Positions 6,892 to 14,395 of a stretch of 20,853 nucleotides of DNA are shown here, in pieces; positions within the stretch are counted from its first letter, which is position 1; every line of letters begins with the position of its first letter. The notes beneath the pieces were generated by a model. That model did not search any database. It saw only the letters and a list, made by a program, of their open reading frames with translations, and had not been told where the DNA came from. The position numbers and the translations under genes were made by a program. The stretch covers positions 1 to 20,853 of the forward strand of contig JAJECF010000122.1 of assembly GCA_022822125.1 (NCBI GenBank). Direction: 5' to 3'. This stretch comes from Alphaproteobacteria bacterium. GTDB taxonomy: Bacteria; Pseudomonadota; Alphaproteobacteria; Bin95.

Positions 6892-8247
6892 TCAGGCGAG
6901 CCCGGCCAGCACCTCGCGGAAGCGGACCAGCGGGGCGCGGTGGCGCAGCATGGTAAGCGGCACGCTGAAATGCCCCCGGCGCCACTCGAAACGGTTTTCC
7001 GCCGGCACGCCCCAGCGGTCGAGCAGCGCCCGCGCGCCTCCATAGGGCGTCACGCTGTCACGGACGCCGAGCACGCTCACAATGTTCCCGGGAGGCACCG
7101 CGGTCCCGTCCACCGGGTCGAGCAGCGGCGTGAAGCGGTCGGCGCGTTCCTCCGTCCATCCCCGCGCCCTCGTGGCTTCGGCAATGCCCCAGGCGCGCGC
7201 CAGGGACCCCTGCATCGCCTCCTCGATGCGCCCGCAATGGGTGACCAGGAACATCGCGTCGGGCCTGAGCCGCGCCGGCCAGCCGCGCGCCCGGTCGGAA
7301 ACGATCTGCGCCGTCATCGCGCCGAGGCTGCTGCCGCCGATGGCGACCGGCCCCCGGCCCGCCCGCCGGCACCAGTCGATCAGCACCGCCCATTCCCGCG
7401 CGGCGGCGGTGAAATGGTCGAGCGCCCCGCAAGGCGCCGTCGCGACGAAATACTCGCCGCCGTAATGCCCTTCCGGCACACGCCTTCCGTGCCAGGGCGC
7501 TTCCGGGCGCACCACGCGCACGCCCATCGCCGCCAGGGCCTCGATCTCGTCCGCCACGCCGCGCCAATGGTCGAACTCGACGCCGATGCCGTGGCCGAAA
7601 ATGAGCGTCGGCGGGTCGGCGGCGTCCAGGGGCTCATAGACGCGGGCCGTGACCTCGTCCGCCATGCGGGCGGAGGGCGAGGGGAAACGCAGCCAGTAGT
7701 CCCGCCTGCCGGGCGCGGCGGGGAAGGCGTGCGAGGCCCGCACGGACGGCATGGGCGCGGGCGGGGCGAAGGCGCGCGCCGGCTCGGCCAGGAAGCCGCC
7801 ATAAAGCGCCTCCACATCCGCCGGGTCCGGGATCCGCCAGCGGAAGGGCCGGGCGCGGCCGTGGGCCGCGAAAGGCGCGAACAGGCGGCGCAGCGCATTA
7901 TAGGCATGGCGGTCGAACAGCCTCGTCCGCTCGGCCGCCGCCAGCGCGTCCGAGGCGGGCGCTGCCGGGCCGAAAAAGGCGTCCTCCCAGGCGCGCTCGC
8001 TCGCCAGCGCCGCCGCGCGCGCGCGCTCGAAGCGGACGAGCCGCGCCGCCAGCCTGCGTTCCAGGCGCGGCGCGGACGGCATGGAGGCTTCCGCGAGACA
8101 GCGCTCGACCGAGCCCTCCGCCGCTCGCGCCGCCGCCCACAGCCGCGAGAGCGGGAAGAACCAGCCGGACAGGAACGCAAGCGCCGCACGGTCGAACCAG
8201 GGCCGCGCGACCAGCCCGCCCAGCGGCGAGCGGAGGCATGCGATCAT
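6892..8247 (-). CDS. Alpha/beta hydrolase, possibly ABHD18-like
   Basis: A 451-residue protein. The N-terminal 190 or so residues are helical and arginine-rich. The C-terminal part is an alpha/beta hydrolase: IFGHGIGVEFDHW (oxyanion loop region), then AIGGSSLGAMTA with the nucleophile elbow GSSLG (S307). D397 lies in GVRDSVTP and H426 in RRGHFSVP, giving a complete Ser-Asp-His triad. The layout loosely recalls ABHD18/DUF2048 hydrolases, but this is from memory. I chose the ATG at 8247 because GGAG lies five bases upstream; an earlier TTG at 8310 lacks a site and would overlap the previous gene by 29 bases. It follows the PlsB-like gene by 34 bases, so the two are probably one transcript and the substrate may be a lipid ester. 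Confidence 0.8.
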   Translation of the reverse strand: MIACLRSPLGGLVARPWFDRAALAFLSGWFFPLSRLWAAARAAEGSVERCLAEASMPSAPRLERRLAARLVRFERARAAALASERAWEDAFFGPAAPASDALAAAERTRLFDRHAYNALRRLFAPFAAHGRARPFRWRIPDPADVEALYGGFLAEPARAFAPPAPMPSVRASHAFPAAPGRRDYWLRFPSPSARMADEVTARVYEPLDAADPPTLIFGHGIGVEFDHWRGVADEIEALAAMGVRVVRPEAPWHGRRVPEGHYGGEYFVATAPCGALDHFTAAAREWAVLIDWCRRAGRGPVAIGGSSLGAMTAQIVSDRARGWPARLRPDAMFLVTHCGRIEEAMQGSLARAWGIAEATRARGWTEERADRFTPLLDPVDGTAVPPGNIVSVLGVRDSVTPYGGARALLDRWGVPAENRFEWRRGHFSVPLTMLRHRAPLVRFREVLAGLA

Positions 8248-8281
8248 CAGCTCCGGCACCGGAAGGCCGCGATGTGGGGGA

Positions 8282-9718
8282 TTAGCCAGCGTCGCCCTGC
8301 TTGCGTTCAAGATGCGTGCGCAGCTGCTGGATCGAGGCCGCGTAATAGGCCAGCAGCAGGCGCTGGCGCTCCTCCGGCGCGAAGCCGCCTTCCCGTTCCG
8401 TTATCAGCCGCCGCTTGCGCAAGGCCAGCACCGCCCTTTCGATGTCGGCGGTCTCGCCGCCTTCCCTGAGCGCGATATGGGCACCGAGGGCGCGGGCTTC
8501 ATCGAGCCATTGCATGGCGCGGCGTTTTATCGCTTCGGCGCCCAGCGGCCCGTCAGCCTCGACCAGCACCGTCGCGACCAGCGGCACGGCCAGCACCGGC
8601 ACGACATCGACAATGCGCCGCGTGAGCTCGTCGCCCAGCTCCTCCACGGCCGCGAACAGGGCGTCGCGGTCCAGGGCCGGGAAATTCAGGCCCCGTTCCC
8701 CGCACCAGGTCCGGAGCGAGACCGGCTCGCCGAAATTGGCGCAGGCGACCCCGAAACCCGGCCACCGGCCCTGGAGCTTCCGCCACGCCATGCGGACCAG
8801 GAACCGGAAGGTCGAGCCGAAAACAAACCGTCCGCCGCGGCCCCTGAAATCGGCCTCGGGATCGGCGACCAGCGTGCGCTCCTCCATCACGCGGTCGAAA
8901 TTGGTCGCCACGGGAACGAAGAGCACGTCATGGGGCCCCGCCGGATCAAACGCCCTGGCGATGTAGCTCAGCATGCCGAGCCGCGGCTTGTGGATCGCGC
9001 CGTCGCGGGACAGCCTGCCCTCCGCGAAGACCGCGTGCGGCACGCAGGCCTCCGTCGCCATCTGCACATAGCGCTCCAGCACCTTGCGGTAGAGCGGGTC
9101 GCCGGAGTCGCGGCGCAGGATATAGACGCCGGCGAGCCTGAGCAGGCTGCGCAGCGGCCAGACGCGCGCCCATTCGCCGGCGCCGTAGGACAGCGCGACA
9201 GAGCGGGCGGCCAGATAGGTCACCAGCAGGTAATCCATATTGCTGCGGTGGTTGATGAAGAAGACCACGGCCGCGTCCGGCGGCGCCTTCGCCATGGCGC
9301 GCTCATGGGCGTAGCCCATCCGGACCCGGTAGAAGCCGCGCAGCAGCCGGCGGGCGCAATGGAAGCCCGGCTTGAAATAGAAATAGGCGTTGAAGGCCGG
9401 CACCATTTCGCGCGCGATTGCGGAGACCTCGGCCATCAGGCTCTCGCGCTCCTCGCCGCGCTCCGCGGCCGTCTCCGCTACGGTCTTCATCACCTCGGGG
9501 TCGAAGACCAGGCGGTCGATCAGCACCCGGCGCGTCGTCAGCTGGAAGGTCGGCAGTTCGAGCCCGAAGCGGGCGTTGACCTCGGCGATGGCGCGGTTGA
9601 CGCGGCGGCGCAGATACCAGCGCAGACCCGGCATGAACACGTCGTCCACCACCGCCAGCACCGCCAGGGCAAGGATGACGGCGAACAGCCAGACCGGCAG
9701 TTCGACCGTCGATGTCAT
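8282..9718 (-). CDS. PlsB-like glycerol-3-phosphate/lysophospholipid acyltransferase
   Basis: A 478-residue acyltransferase of the PlsB/PlsC superfamily, expected to acylate glycerol-3-phosphate or a related acceptor at the inner membrane. Residues 8-24 form a membrane anchor. Block I is NHRSNMD (H157, D162, the HX4D catalytic pair). Block II is RLAGVYILRRDSGDPLY (about 194-210), block III is FAEGRLSRDG (231-240), and a block IV-like VLFVPVATNFDR follows. The C-terminal 150 residues resemble the PlsB tail, with alternating helices and IQQLRTHLERK at the end. It is much shorter than enterobacterial PlsB (about 800 residues), so the exact acceptor and acyl donor are uncertain. The ATG at 9718 gives the natural anchor, although its ribosome binding site is weak. 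Confidence 0.85.
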   Translation of the reverse strand: MTSTVELPVWLFAVILALAVLAVVDDVFMPGLRWYLRRRVNRAIAEVNARFGLELPTFQLTTRRVLIDRLVFDPEVMKTVAETAAERGEERESLMAEVSAIAREMVPAFNAYFYFKPGFHCARRLLRGFYRVRMGYAHERAMAKAPPDAAVVFFINHRSNMDYLLVTYLAARSVALSYGAGEWARVWPLRSLLRLAGVYILRRDSGDPLYRKVLERYVQMATEACVPHAVFAEGRLSRDGAIHKPRLGMLSYIARAFDPAGPHDVLFVPVATNFDRVMEERTLVADPEADFRGRGGRFVFGSTFRFLVRMAWRKLQGRWPGFGVACANFGEPVSLRTWCGERGLNFPALDRDALFAAVEELGDELTRRIVDVVPVLAVPLVATVLVEADGPLGAEAIKRRAMQWLDEARALGAHIALREGGETADIERAVLALRKRRLITEREGGFAPEERQRLLLAYYAASIQQLRTHLERKQGDAG

Positions 9719-9813
9719 CGGTAATCCGGCCGGTCTGTCGGGCGCATGCGCCGGAACCCCCTCGCATGGCGCCGCCGAACCGGGCCCGGAGAAGACCGGA
9801 CGAAGGGCGGCGG

Positions 9814-9859
9814 GTGGAAAGCCGCGATGCAAGCGGGACCTTGTCCCCTGCGGCTCCAC
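9814..9859. other. 46-nt structured hairpin upstream of the PlsB-like gene
   Basis: Three nested stems are readable: GTGGA with TCCAC, GCCGC with GCGGC, and GGGAC with GTCCC around a CTT loop. It lies about 95 bases before the PlsB-like start and downstream of the toxin gene. There is no T-run, so it could be a 5' leader structure or a non-standard transcription end. A second small palindrome, GCCGCC-G-GGCGGC, lies at 9872-9884. The remainder of 9719-9967 shows only the dispersed repeat at 9893. Confidence 0.55.
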
Positions 9860-9892
9860 CCTGTCAAGCAAGCCGCCGGGCGGCGTTGCGTC

Positions 9893-9950
9893 ATACCAGC
9901 GGTCGTTGATCGGAACCGATGGCGCGGCACCTCCCTACCGTAGCCCCGGT
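9893..9950. repeat. Dispersed repeat starting ATACCAGCGG
   Basis: The first 32 bases match 20658-20689 at 31 positions (ATACCA, G or A, CGGTCGTTGATCG, then GAACCGATGGCG). After a short diverged stretch, both continue with ACCGT.GCCCCGG. Both copies are preceded by TC. Confidence 0.85.
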
Positions 9951-9967
9951 CCTTTGCCGCTCATCCC

Positions 9968-10402
9968 TCAGCACCGCGCGGCCCGGTCCTTCCACGGGTC
10001 AATGACACGAAGGCCGGCCGCCTCGAACAGGGTCCTGTCGCGGGTTGCGACCGCCATGCCGTTGGCCGTTGCGATTGCCGCGATATAGCCGTCGGATACG
10101 GACACCGCGATGCCGTCGCGGCGGGCTTGAGCCATCAGAAGGGCATAGGCTTCGGTCGCCGGCAGATCGAACGGGAGAATGCGCCCGGCGAACCGTGGCA
10201 GGATGCGGCGCTCAAGATTTTCGTTCAGCAGGCTCCGGCGCCGCCCGGCCGGCAGGGACGCGGCGCCGAAACGCAGTTCGGCGACCGTTACCGTCGAGAG
10301 ATACAGGGTTTCGAGCGGCTGGCTGTCGATCCATTCGGTTACGCGCGGCTCCGGTCTCCGGCGCAGCGGTTCGGAGACGACGTTCCTGTCTATCAGGATC
10401 AC
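9968..10402 (-). CDS. PIN-domain toxin of a FitAB/VapBC-type pair
   Basis: A 144-residue PIN-domain ribonuclease, the toxin half of a type II toxin-antitoxin system; related toxins cut tRNA or rRNA when the antitoxin is lost. The acidic active-site residues are D5 in VILIDRN, E42 in TVAELRFG, D104 in SVSDGYIAAIA and D122 in ATRDRTLF. SEPLRRRPEPRV and LETLYLSTVTV are typical of the FitB branch. The usual LDTN opening reads IDRN here, which is uncommon but leaves the aspartate in place. The start is a GTG whose first bases overlap the antitoxin stop (GTGA), so the two are translationally coupled. The upstream extension of the reading frame belongs to the antitoxin region and was not used. Confidence 0.9.
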   Translation of the reverse strand: MILIDRNVVSEPLRRRPEPRVTEWIDSQPLETLYLSTVTVAELRFGAASLPAGRRRSLLNENLERRILPRFAGRILPFDLPATEAYALLMAQARRDGIAVSVSDGYIAAIATANGMAVATRDRTLFEAAGLRVIDPWKDRAARC

Positions 10403-10650
10403 TCGAAGGAGACAGGCTGGGCCGGCGTCGCATCGCGGGCGGCGAAGACGGCCCATTCCTCATCCGTCAGGGCGGCCTGCCTGCCGGCCTCGGCGAGCAG
10501 CGATCCCAGCCTGACACGGCCCTCGGGCCTGACAGCCGCCTCAAGGATCGCGCGAACCTCGGCCTCGGTGCTGCGACCCCGATGGGCCGCACGCACTCGG
10601 AGGCCCCGGTGGACCTCCTCCGGCAGGTTGCGGACGGTCAGAGTCGCCAT
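10399..10650 (-). CDS. FitA-like ribbon-helix-helix antitoxin
   Basis: An 83-residue antitoxin. Residues 1-40 form a ribbon-helix-helix DNA-binding domain: the strand ATLTVRNLPEEVH, then helices with RGRSTEAEVRAILEAAV. The tail, including TDEEWAVFAARD, would wrap and block the toxin. It should both neutralise the PIN toxin and repress its own promoter. The ATG at 10650 has GGAG seven bases upstream; a TTG two codons earlier is less likely. Its stop overlaps the toxin start by four bases. Confidence 0.9.
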   Translation of the reverse strand: MATLTVRNLPEEVHRGLRVRAAHRGRSTEAEVRAILEAAVRPEGRVRLGSLLAEAGRQAALTDEEWAVFAARDATPAQPVSFE

Positions 10651-10673
10651 CTGCAAACTCCATTCATGCAGTC

Positions 10674-10711
10674 ATTGCAAGCAATATATTTAATTGCTGT
10701 CATTTTGGCAA
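10674..10711 (-). promoter_or_regulatory. Promoter and likely autoregulatory operator of the toxin-antitoxin pair
   Basis: On the minus strand, TTGCCA (10711-10706) and TATATT (10688-10683) are separated by exactly 17 bases, a near-consensus sigma-70 promoter in an A+T-rich patch. Overlying the -10 element are three half-sites of one palindrome: ATTGC at 10674-10678, GCAAT at 10681-10685 and ATTGC at 10693-10697. These are arranged as two overlapping inverted repeats with spacers of 2 and 7 bases. A ribbon-helix-helix antitoxin bound here would block the polymerase. The 85-base gap to the CCA gene holds nothing else. Confidence 0.65.
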
Positions 10712-10741
10712 GGGATAGCCGAAATGGCTCACCGCCGCCCC

Positions 10742-11884
10742 TCACCCCAGCCGCCGCTCAAGCTCGGCGAGGCAGGCGGCGCGGTTCGGGCGGAAGGCGC
10801 GGGCGATCCACCAGTCTTCCAGACCGCGGAGCAGGCGGCCGAGCGCGGGGCCGGGGGGGATGCCGCGGGCGCGCAGGTCGCGGCCCCTGAGCGGGAAGGG
10901 CGGCGGCGGCGGCCCGGCCAGCAACGCCTCGCCGGCTTCGCCGCCGCCGGCAAGCAGCAGGCGGTCGAGGAAGCGCGCGCGGCCCTCGCGGTAAAGCGTC
11001 CTACGGTCGAGCGGCTTCGGTTCGGCGAGCGCCTTGATACGTTCCGATTCGGCGGCGGCGAGGCGGAGGCGGCCGGGGTCCGGGCGGGCGCGCAGGGCGG
11101 CGAGGCGGCGAACCGGGTCCGGCGCGACGGCGAGCCGGGCCTCGGCCGCCACGGTCCGGGCGAGCCGGCCGGTCCGCTCCGCCGCCGGCAGGATCGGGCG
11201 AAACACGCCGCGCGCCGCCATCAGCGCTGCGACCGGCGCGGGGTCGGGCGCCGCCAGCAGGCCCAGCATCTCCGCCCGGAGGCGCTCGCCGGAGAGCGTC
11301 TCCATCAGCGGCGCGAGACGGACGGCGGCGTCGAGGCCGGCGGGGTGGCCGGGCAGCGTGCCGAAGCGGGCGGTGAAGCGGAAGAAGCGCAGCACGCGCA
11401 GCACATCCTCCCTGATGCGCCGCTCCGGGTCGCCGACGAAGCGGACGAGGCCGGCGGCGAGGTCCGCACGGCCGCCGAAATAGTCGAACAGCCGGCCCTC
11501 CGGGCTGGCGGACATGGCGTTCACGGTGAAATCGCGCCGGGCGGCGTCCTCGCGCCAGTCGCGCGTCCAGGCGACAACGGCGCGCCTGCCGTCGGTCTCC
11601 ATATCGCGGCGGAGCGACGCCACCTCGCAATGGCGCCGCTCGCCTATGGCCAGCACGACGCCGTGGTCGATGCCGTAGGTGCGGAGCGTGAGGCCCGCCG
11701 CCTCCAGCCGGCGCACCACCTCCGGCGGCTTCTCCGGCGTGGCGATGTCGATATCGCGGACGGCGCCTCCGGCAAGCGCGTCGCGCACCGCCCCGCCGAC
11801 GAAGCGGCAATCGCCCAGCGCCTCCACGATTCGCGCGATGTCCGGCTCGCGCATCCATGCCGCCGCCGGGGCGAACGCCGTCAA
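10742..11884 (-). CDS. cca: CCA tRNA nucleotidyltransferase
   Basis: A 380-residue class II CCA-adding enzyme, which builds or repairs the 3' CCA end of tRNAs. The head domain has FVGGAVRDAL (residues 28-37) and RDIDIATPEKP with the metal ligands D44 and D46. DFTVNAM at 118-124 follows, then FDYFGG and the neck motif RIREDVLRVLRFFRF. I placed the start at a TTG (11884) that overlaps the DUF6111 stop and has AAGGTGG six bases upstream. This keeps the APAAAWM N-terminus usual in alphaproteobacterial relatives; an ATG at 11854 is the alternative. The C-terminal part is very arginine- and alanine-rich and less conserved. Length fits the family. Confidence 0.9.
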   Translation of the reverse strand: MTAFAPAAAWMREPDIARIVEALGDCRFVGGAVRDALAGGAVRDIDIATPEKPPEVVRRLEAAGLTLRTYGIDHGVVLAIGERRHCEVASLRRDMETDGRRAVVAWTRDWREDAARRDFTVNAMSASPEGRLFDYFGGRADLAAGLVRFVGDPERRIREDVLRVLRFFRFTARFGTLPGHPAGLDAAVRLAPLMETLSGERLRAEMLGLLAAPDPAPVAALMAARGVFRPILPAAERTGRLARTVAAEARLAVAPDPVRRLAALRARPDPGRLRLAAAESERIKALAEPKPLDRRTLYREGRARFLDRLLLAGGGEAGEALLAGPPPPPFPLRGRDLRARGIPPGPALGRLLRGLEDWWIARAFRPNRAACLAELERRLG

Positions 11885-12144
11885 TCGGCCACCTTGCCGG
11901 GCACGACCCTGCCGTCCTCGACCCGGGGCGGGCTGTAGGTGCCCTCCGGGTCGGACGTGCCGGTGAGCGCCCAGAAGCCGAGCAGCAGGACGACGAGGCA
12001 GAAGCTCGAGACCAGGATGGCGTTCCAGGGCGCATCGCGCAGCCAGCCGGGCGCGGGCCGCCCGTCGCGGATGACGATCCACGCCATATAGAGCAGCAGC
12101 GGGATCGACGCCGCGAGCAGCAATTGGACAACGGCCTTCAGCAT
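11881..12144 (-). CDS. DUF6111 family small membrane protein
   Basis: An 87-residue protein of unknown function with two membrane segments (about residues 3-25 and 42-61). The C-terminus, GTYSPPRVEDGRVVPG, is the conserved tail of DUF6111. It is wedged between NUDIX and CCA genes, with a 7-base overlap upstream and a 4-base overlap downstream, so it is certainly co-translated with them. This arrangement recurs in alphaproteobacteria, but no mechanism is known. Confidence 0.82.
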   Translation of the reverse strand: MLKAVVQLLLAASIPLLLYMAWIVIRDGRPAPGWLRDAPWNAILVSSFCLVVLLLGFWALTGTSDPEGTYSPPRVEDGRVVPGKVAD

Positions 12145-12773
12145 GGCGTCCCCGTAAGCGTGTCGTGGAGGTTGACCAGCATGCCCGCCGTCGCCCCCCA
12201 GATATGGCGCCCCCGCCAGGGCAGCACATAGTAATGCCGCTCGAGCCCGTCGCGGAACATGGTCTCGCGCTTGTGGTTCGCAGGGTCCAGCACGAAGGCG
12301 AGCGGCACCTCGAAGGCGTCCTCCACCTCGAAGGGATCGACGGTGAGCTCGAAAGGCGGCTCCACCCAGCCGATCACCGGCGTCACGGCATAGGCGCTGG
12401 TGGTCTCATACACTTCCAGCCGGCCCAGCACCTCGACCAGCCGCCGGTCCAGTCCGACTTCCTCCTCCGTCTCGCGGAGCGCCGTTTCCAGTATGTCGGC
12501 GTCGCCCGGCTCGCGCCGCCCGCCCGGAAAGGCGATCTGGCCGGCATGCTGCTTGAGATGCTGCGTGCGCTGGGTCAGCAGCACGGTCGGGCCCTCCGCC
12601 CGCGCCACCAGCGCCACCAGCACGCCGGCCGGCTTGAGCGCGCGCCCGTTGGCGAAGGCGGGCCGGCCGTCCGGCAGCAGGTCGAAATCGCTGCGCTGCG
12701 GCGGCGCGAGGCCGTCGCGCCCGGAGGCGAGGCCGGCCGCGTCGAGGCGCGCGATCACCTCCTCACGAGTCAT
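12138..12773 (-). CDS. NUDIX hydrolase, CoA pyrophosphatase type
   Basis: A 211-residue NUDIX enzyme. VLLTQRTQHLKQHAGQIAFP (residues 64-83) is the UPF0035 signature of CoA pyrophosphatases, and it runs into the NUDIX box (GGRREPGD... LRETEEEVGL, 84-108) whose glutamates bind Mg2+. The expected reaction splits CoA or its derivatives into phosphopantetheine and 3',5'-ADP. Length is normal. The start overlaps the DUF1285 stop by 11 bases and the stop overlaps the DUF6111 start, so it is in the middle of the operon. Confidence 0.92.
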   Translation of the reverse strand: MTREEVIARLDAAGLASGRDGLAPPQRSDFDLLPDGRPAFANGRALKPAGVLVALVARAEGPTVLLTQRTQHLKQHAGQIAFPGGRREPGDADILETALRETEEEVGLDRRLVEVLGRLEVYETTSAYAVTPVIGWVEPPFELTVDPFEVEDAFEVPLAFVLDPANHKRETMFRDGLERHYYVLPWRGRHIWGATAGMLVNLHDTLTGTPC

Positions 12774-13284
12774 CGTCTAGCGCTCCCAGATCGAAGAATT
12801 CGCCGCCGCTCCACACGCCGTAGCCGGTCTCCGTTTCCTCCGCCAGCTCCGCCAGCTCGTACCAGGGCGCGCGCAGCACCGCGGCCTCGATGCCGGGCCG
12901 GACCAGCAGATAGGGCCGTGCGCCGAGCCGGAGCGGATGGGCCGGGCCGAGCGCCACCCATTCGTCGATATTGGTGCGGAAATGCACCTGTTGCCGCCGG
13001 CCTTCGCCCTCTGCCTGCAGTTCCACCGCGACGAAGGGCGCATCCTCGACCTCGATCCCGACCCGCTCCACCGGCGTCTCCAGCAGGTAGCCGCCATCGG
13101 GCGCGCGCTTCAGGACGGTGCTGAACAGCCTGACCAGCGCCGGGCGGCGGAAGGGGAGGCCGTTGTGGAACCACACGCCGTTGCGGTCTATGCGCAGGCC
13201 GTCATGCGTTGACGCGCGCGGGCGGGCGCCGCCGGGCTGCGGCGGCTGCGGAGAATATTCGCCGATCTCGACATTCCGGGCCAT
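12763..13284 (-). CDS. DUF1285 family protein
   Basis: A 173-residue protein of the DUF1285 family, function unknown. Typical features are the early GLRIDRNGVWFHNGLPFRRP, then LFSTVLKRAPDGGYLLETPV, VERVGIEVEDAPFVAVEL and a tryptophan-rich end (APWYELAELA). The ATG at 13284 gives the usual family length; the long upstream frame would run into the oppositely oriented MoxR gene and was rejected. It is first in the minus-strand run and divergent from MoxR across 87 bases. An A+T-rich TATTAT at 13299-13294 could be a -10 element, but it lies only nine bases before the ATG. Confidence 0.85.
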   Translation of the reverse strand: MARNVEIGEYSPQPPQPGGARPRASTHDGLRIDRNGVWFHNGLPFRRPALVRLFSTVLKRAPDGGYLLETPVERVGIEVEDAPFVAVELQAEGEGRRQQVHFRTNIDEWVALGPAHPLRLGARPYLLVRPGIEAAVLRAPWYELAELAEETETGYGVWSGGEFFDLGALDDDS

Positions 13285-13356
13285 GGCGGCGTCATAATAG
13301 GGCAGTATGTCCGCGCCGGAAGGCCCTCGACCCTTTCCCTGCGGGCGCGGCGGCGC

Positions 13357-13363
13357 AAGGAGG
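13357..13363 (+). promoter_or_regulatory. Strong ribosome binding site of the MoxR gene
   Basis: AAGGAGG is centred about 11 bases before the ATG at 13372 and fixes that start. The remaining divergent gap (13285-13356) shows no clear promoter on the plus strand. Confidence 0.8.
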
Positions 13364-13371
13364 CCCGTTTC

Positions 13372-14382
13372 ATGCAGCCGATCCGAAGCGGTTCCGAAGA
13401 CCTGTCCGGGAACACGCTCGCCCGGCGCATCGACGCGGCCGCCGCGCGCCTGGGCGAAGCCGCGGATGCGGTGGGCGAGGTGATTTACGGCCAGCCCTCG
13501 GTGGTCGAGCAGGCGATCGTCACCCTGGTCGCGGACGGGCACGGCCTGCTGGTCGGCGTGCCGGGCCTCGGCAAGACCCTGCTGGTCGAGACGCTCTCGC
13601 GGGTGTTCGGGCTGGACCGGCGGCGGGTGCAGTTCACGCCGGACCTCATGCCGACCGACATACTCGGCTCCGAGATCCTGGACGATGACGGGACCGGGCG
13701 CCGGTTCCGCTATGTCGAGGGGCCGGTATTCACGCAATTGCTGATGGCGGACGAGATCAACCGGGCGAGCCCGCGCACGCAGTCCGCCCTGCTCCAGGCG
13801 ATGCAGGAGCGCCAGGTCTCGGTCGCCGGGCATCCGCGGCCCCTGCCCCTACCGTTCCATGTGCTGGCGACGCAGAACCCCATCGAGCAGGAGGGCACCT
13901 ATCCGCTTCCCGAAGCGCAGCTCGACCGCTTCCTGCTGCGGATTGATGTGGATTATCCCGATTTCGAGACCGAGAGGACGATCCTGCTCAGGACCACCGG
14001 CGGCGAGGCGCAGGAGGCGCGCCCGGCCGTCTCGACCGGGGAGCTGCTGGAGGTGCAGGAACTGGCGCGGCTCATGCCGGTCGGCGAGACGGTGCTGGCG
14101 GCGATCCTCGACCTGGCGCGGCGCGGGCGGCCGGAAACCGCGGAGGACAAGCGCATCGCCGACTGGGTCGCCTGGGGCCCCGGGCCCCGGGCCGGGCAGG
14201 CGCTGATGCGCTGCGCGCGGGCGCGGGCGCTGCTGCAGGGGCGGCTGTCGCCCTCGGTCGAGGATGTGAGCGCGCTGGCCGGGCCGGTGCTGCGCCACAG
14301 GATGGTGCTCTCCTATGCCGCGAGGGCGGAGGGGATAGACGTTGACCATGTCATCGCCTGCCTGACCGCCCCGCTCGGCTGA
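13372..14382 (+). CDS. MoxR family AAA+ ATPase
   Basis: A 336-residue AAA+ ATPase of the MoxR group, chaperone-like enzymes that act with vWA-domain partners to mature or remodel protein complexes. Walker A is GVPGLGKT (residues 62-69) and Walker B is LLMADEIN (123-130). RASPRTQSALLQAMQERQVSV follows (131-151), with the sensor I region ATQNPIEQEGTYPLPEAQLDRF. Length is normal. It heads a four-gene operon with DUF58 and two large membrane proteins, 13 bases before the next start, so these are its likely partners. Confidence 0.96.
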   Translation: MQPIRSGSEDLSGNTLARRIDAAAARLGEAADAVGEVIYGQPSVVEQAIVTLVADGHGLLVGVPGLGKTLLVETLSRVFGLDRRRVQFTPDLMPTDILGSEILDDDGTGRRFRYVEGPVFTQLLMADEINRASPRTQSALLQAMQERQVSVAGHPRPLPLPFHVLATQNPIEQEGTYPLPEAQLDRFLLRIDVDYPDFETERTILLRTTGGEAQEARPAVSTGELLEVQELARLMPVGETVLAAILDLARRGRPETAEDKRIADWVAWGPGPRAGQALMRCARARALLQGRLSPSVEDVSALAGPVLRHRMVLSYAARAEGIDVDHVIACLTAPLG

Positions 14383-14395
14383 CGGGGGCCGCCCC

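Noticed and set aside
5941..8469. 842-codon plus-strand reading frame
   Set aside because: It lies antisense to the dienelactone hydrolase and alpha/beta hydrolase genes, which have full catalytic motifs; such shadows are common at this G+C level.
5357..10650. A defence island (Uma2 nuclease plus toxin-antitoxin pair)
   Set aside because: The two are separated by ordinary metabolic genes, and no restriction, CRISPR or other known defence component was seen.
11885..12229. N-terminal extension of the CCA gene frame
   Set aside because: It would overlap DUF6111 and part of the NUDIX gene; the extension has no domain, and a coupled TTG start explains the gene.
13285..13833. N-terminal extension of the DUF1285 frame
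   Set aside because: It runs antisense through the Walker motifs of the MoxR gene; the ATG at 13284 gives normal family length.
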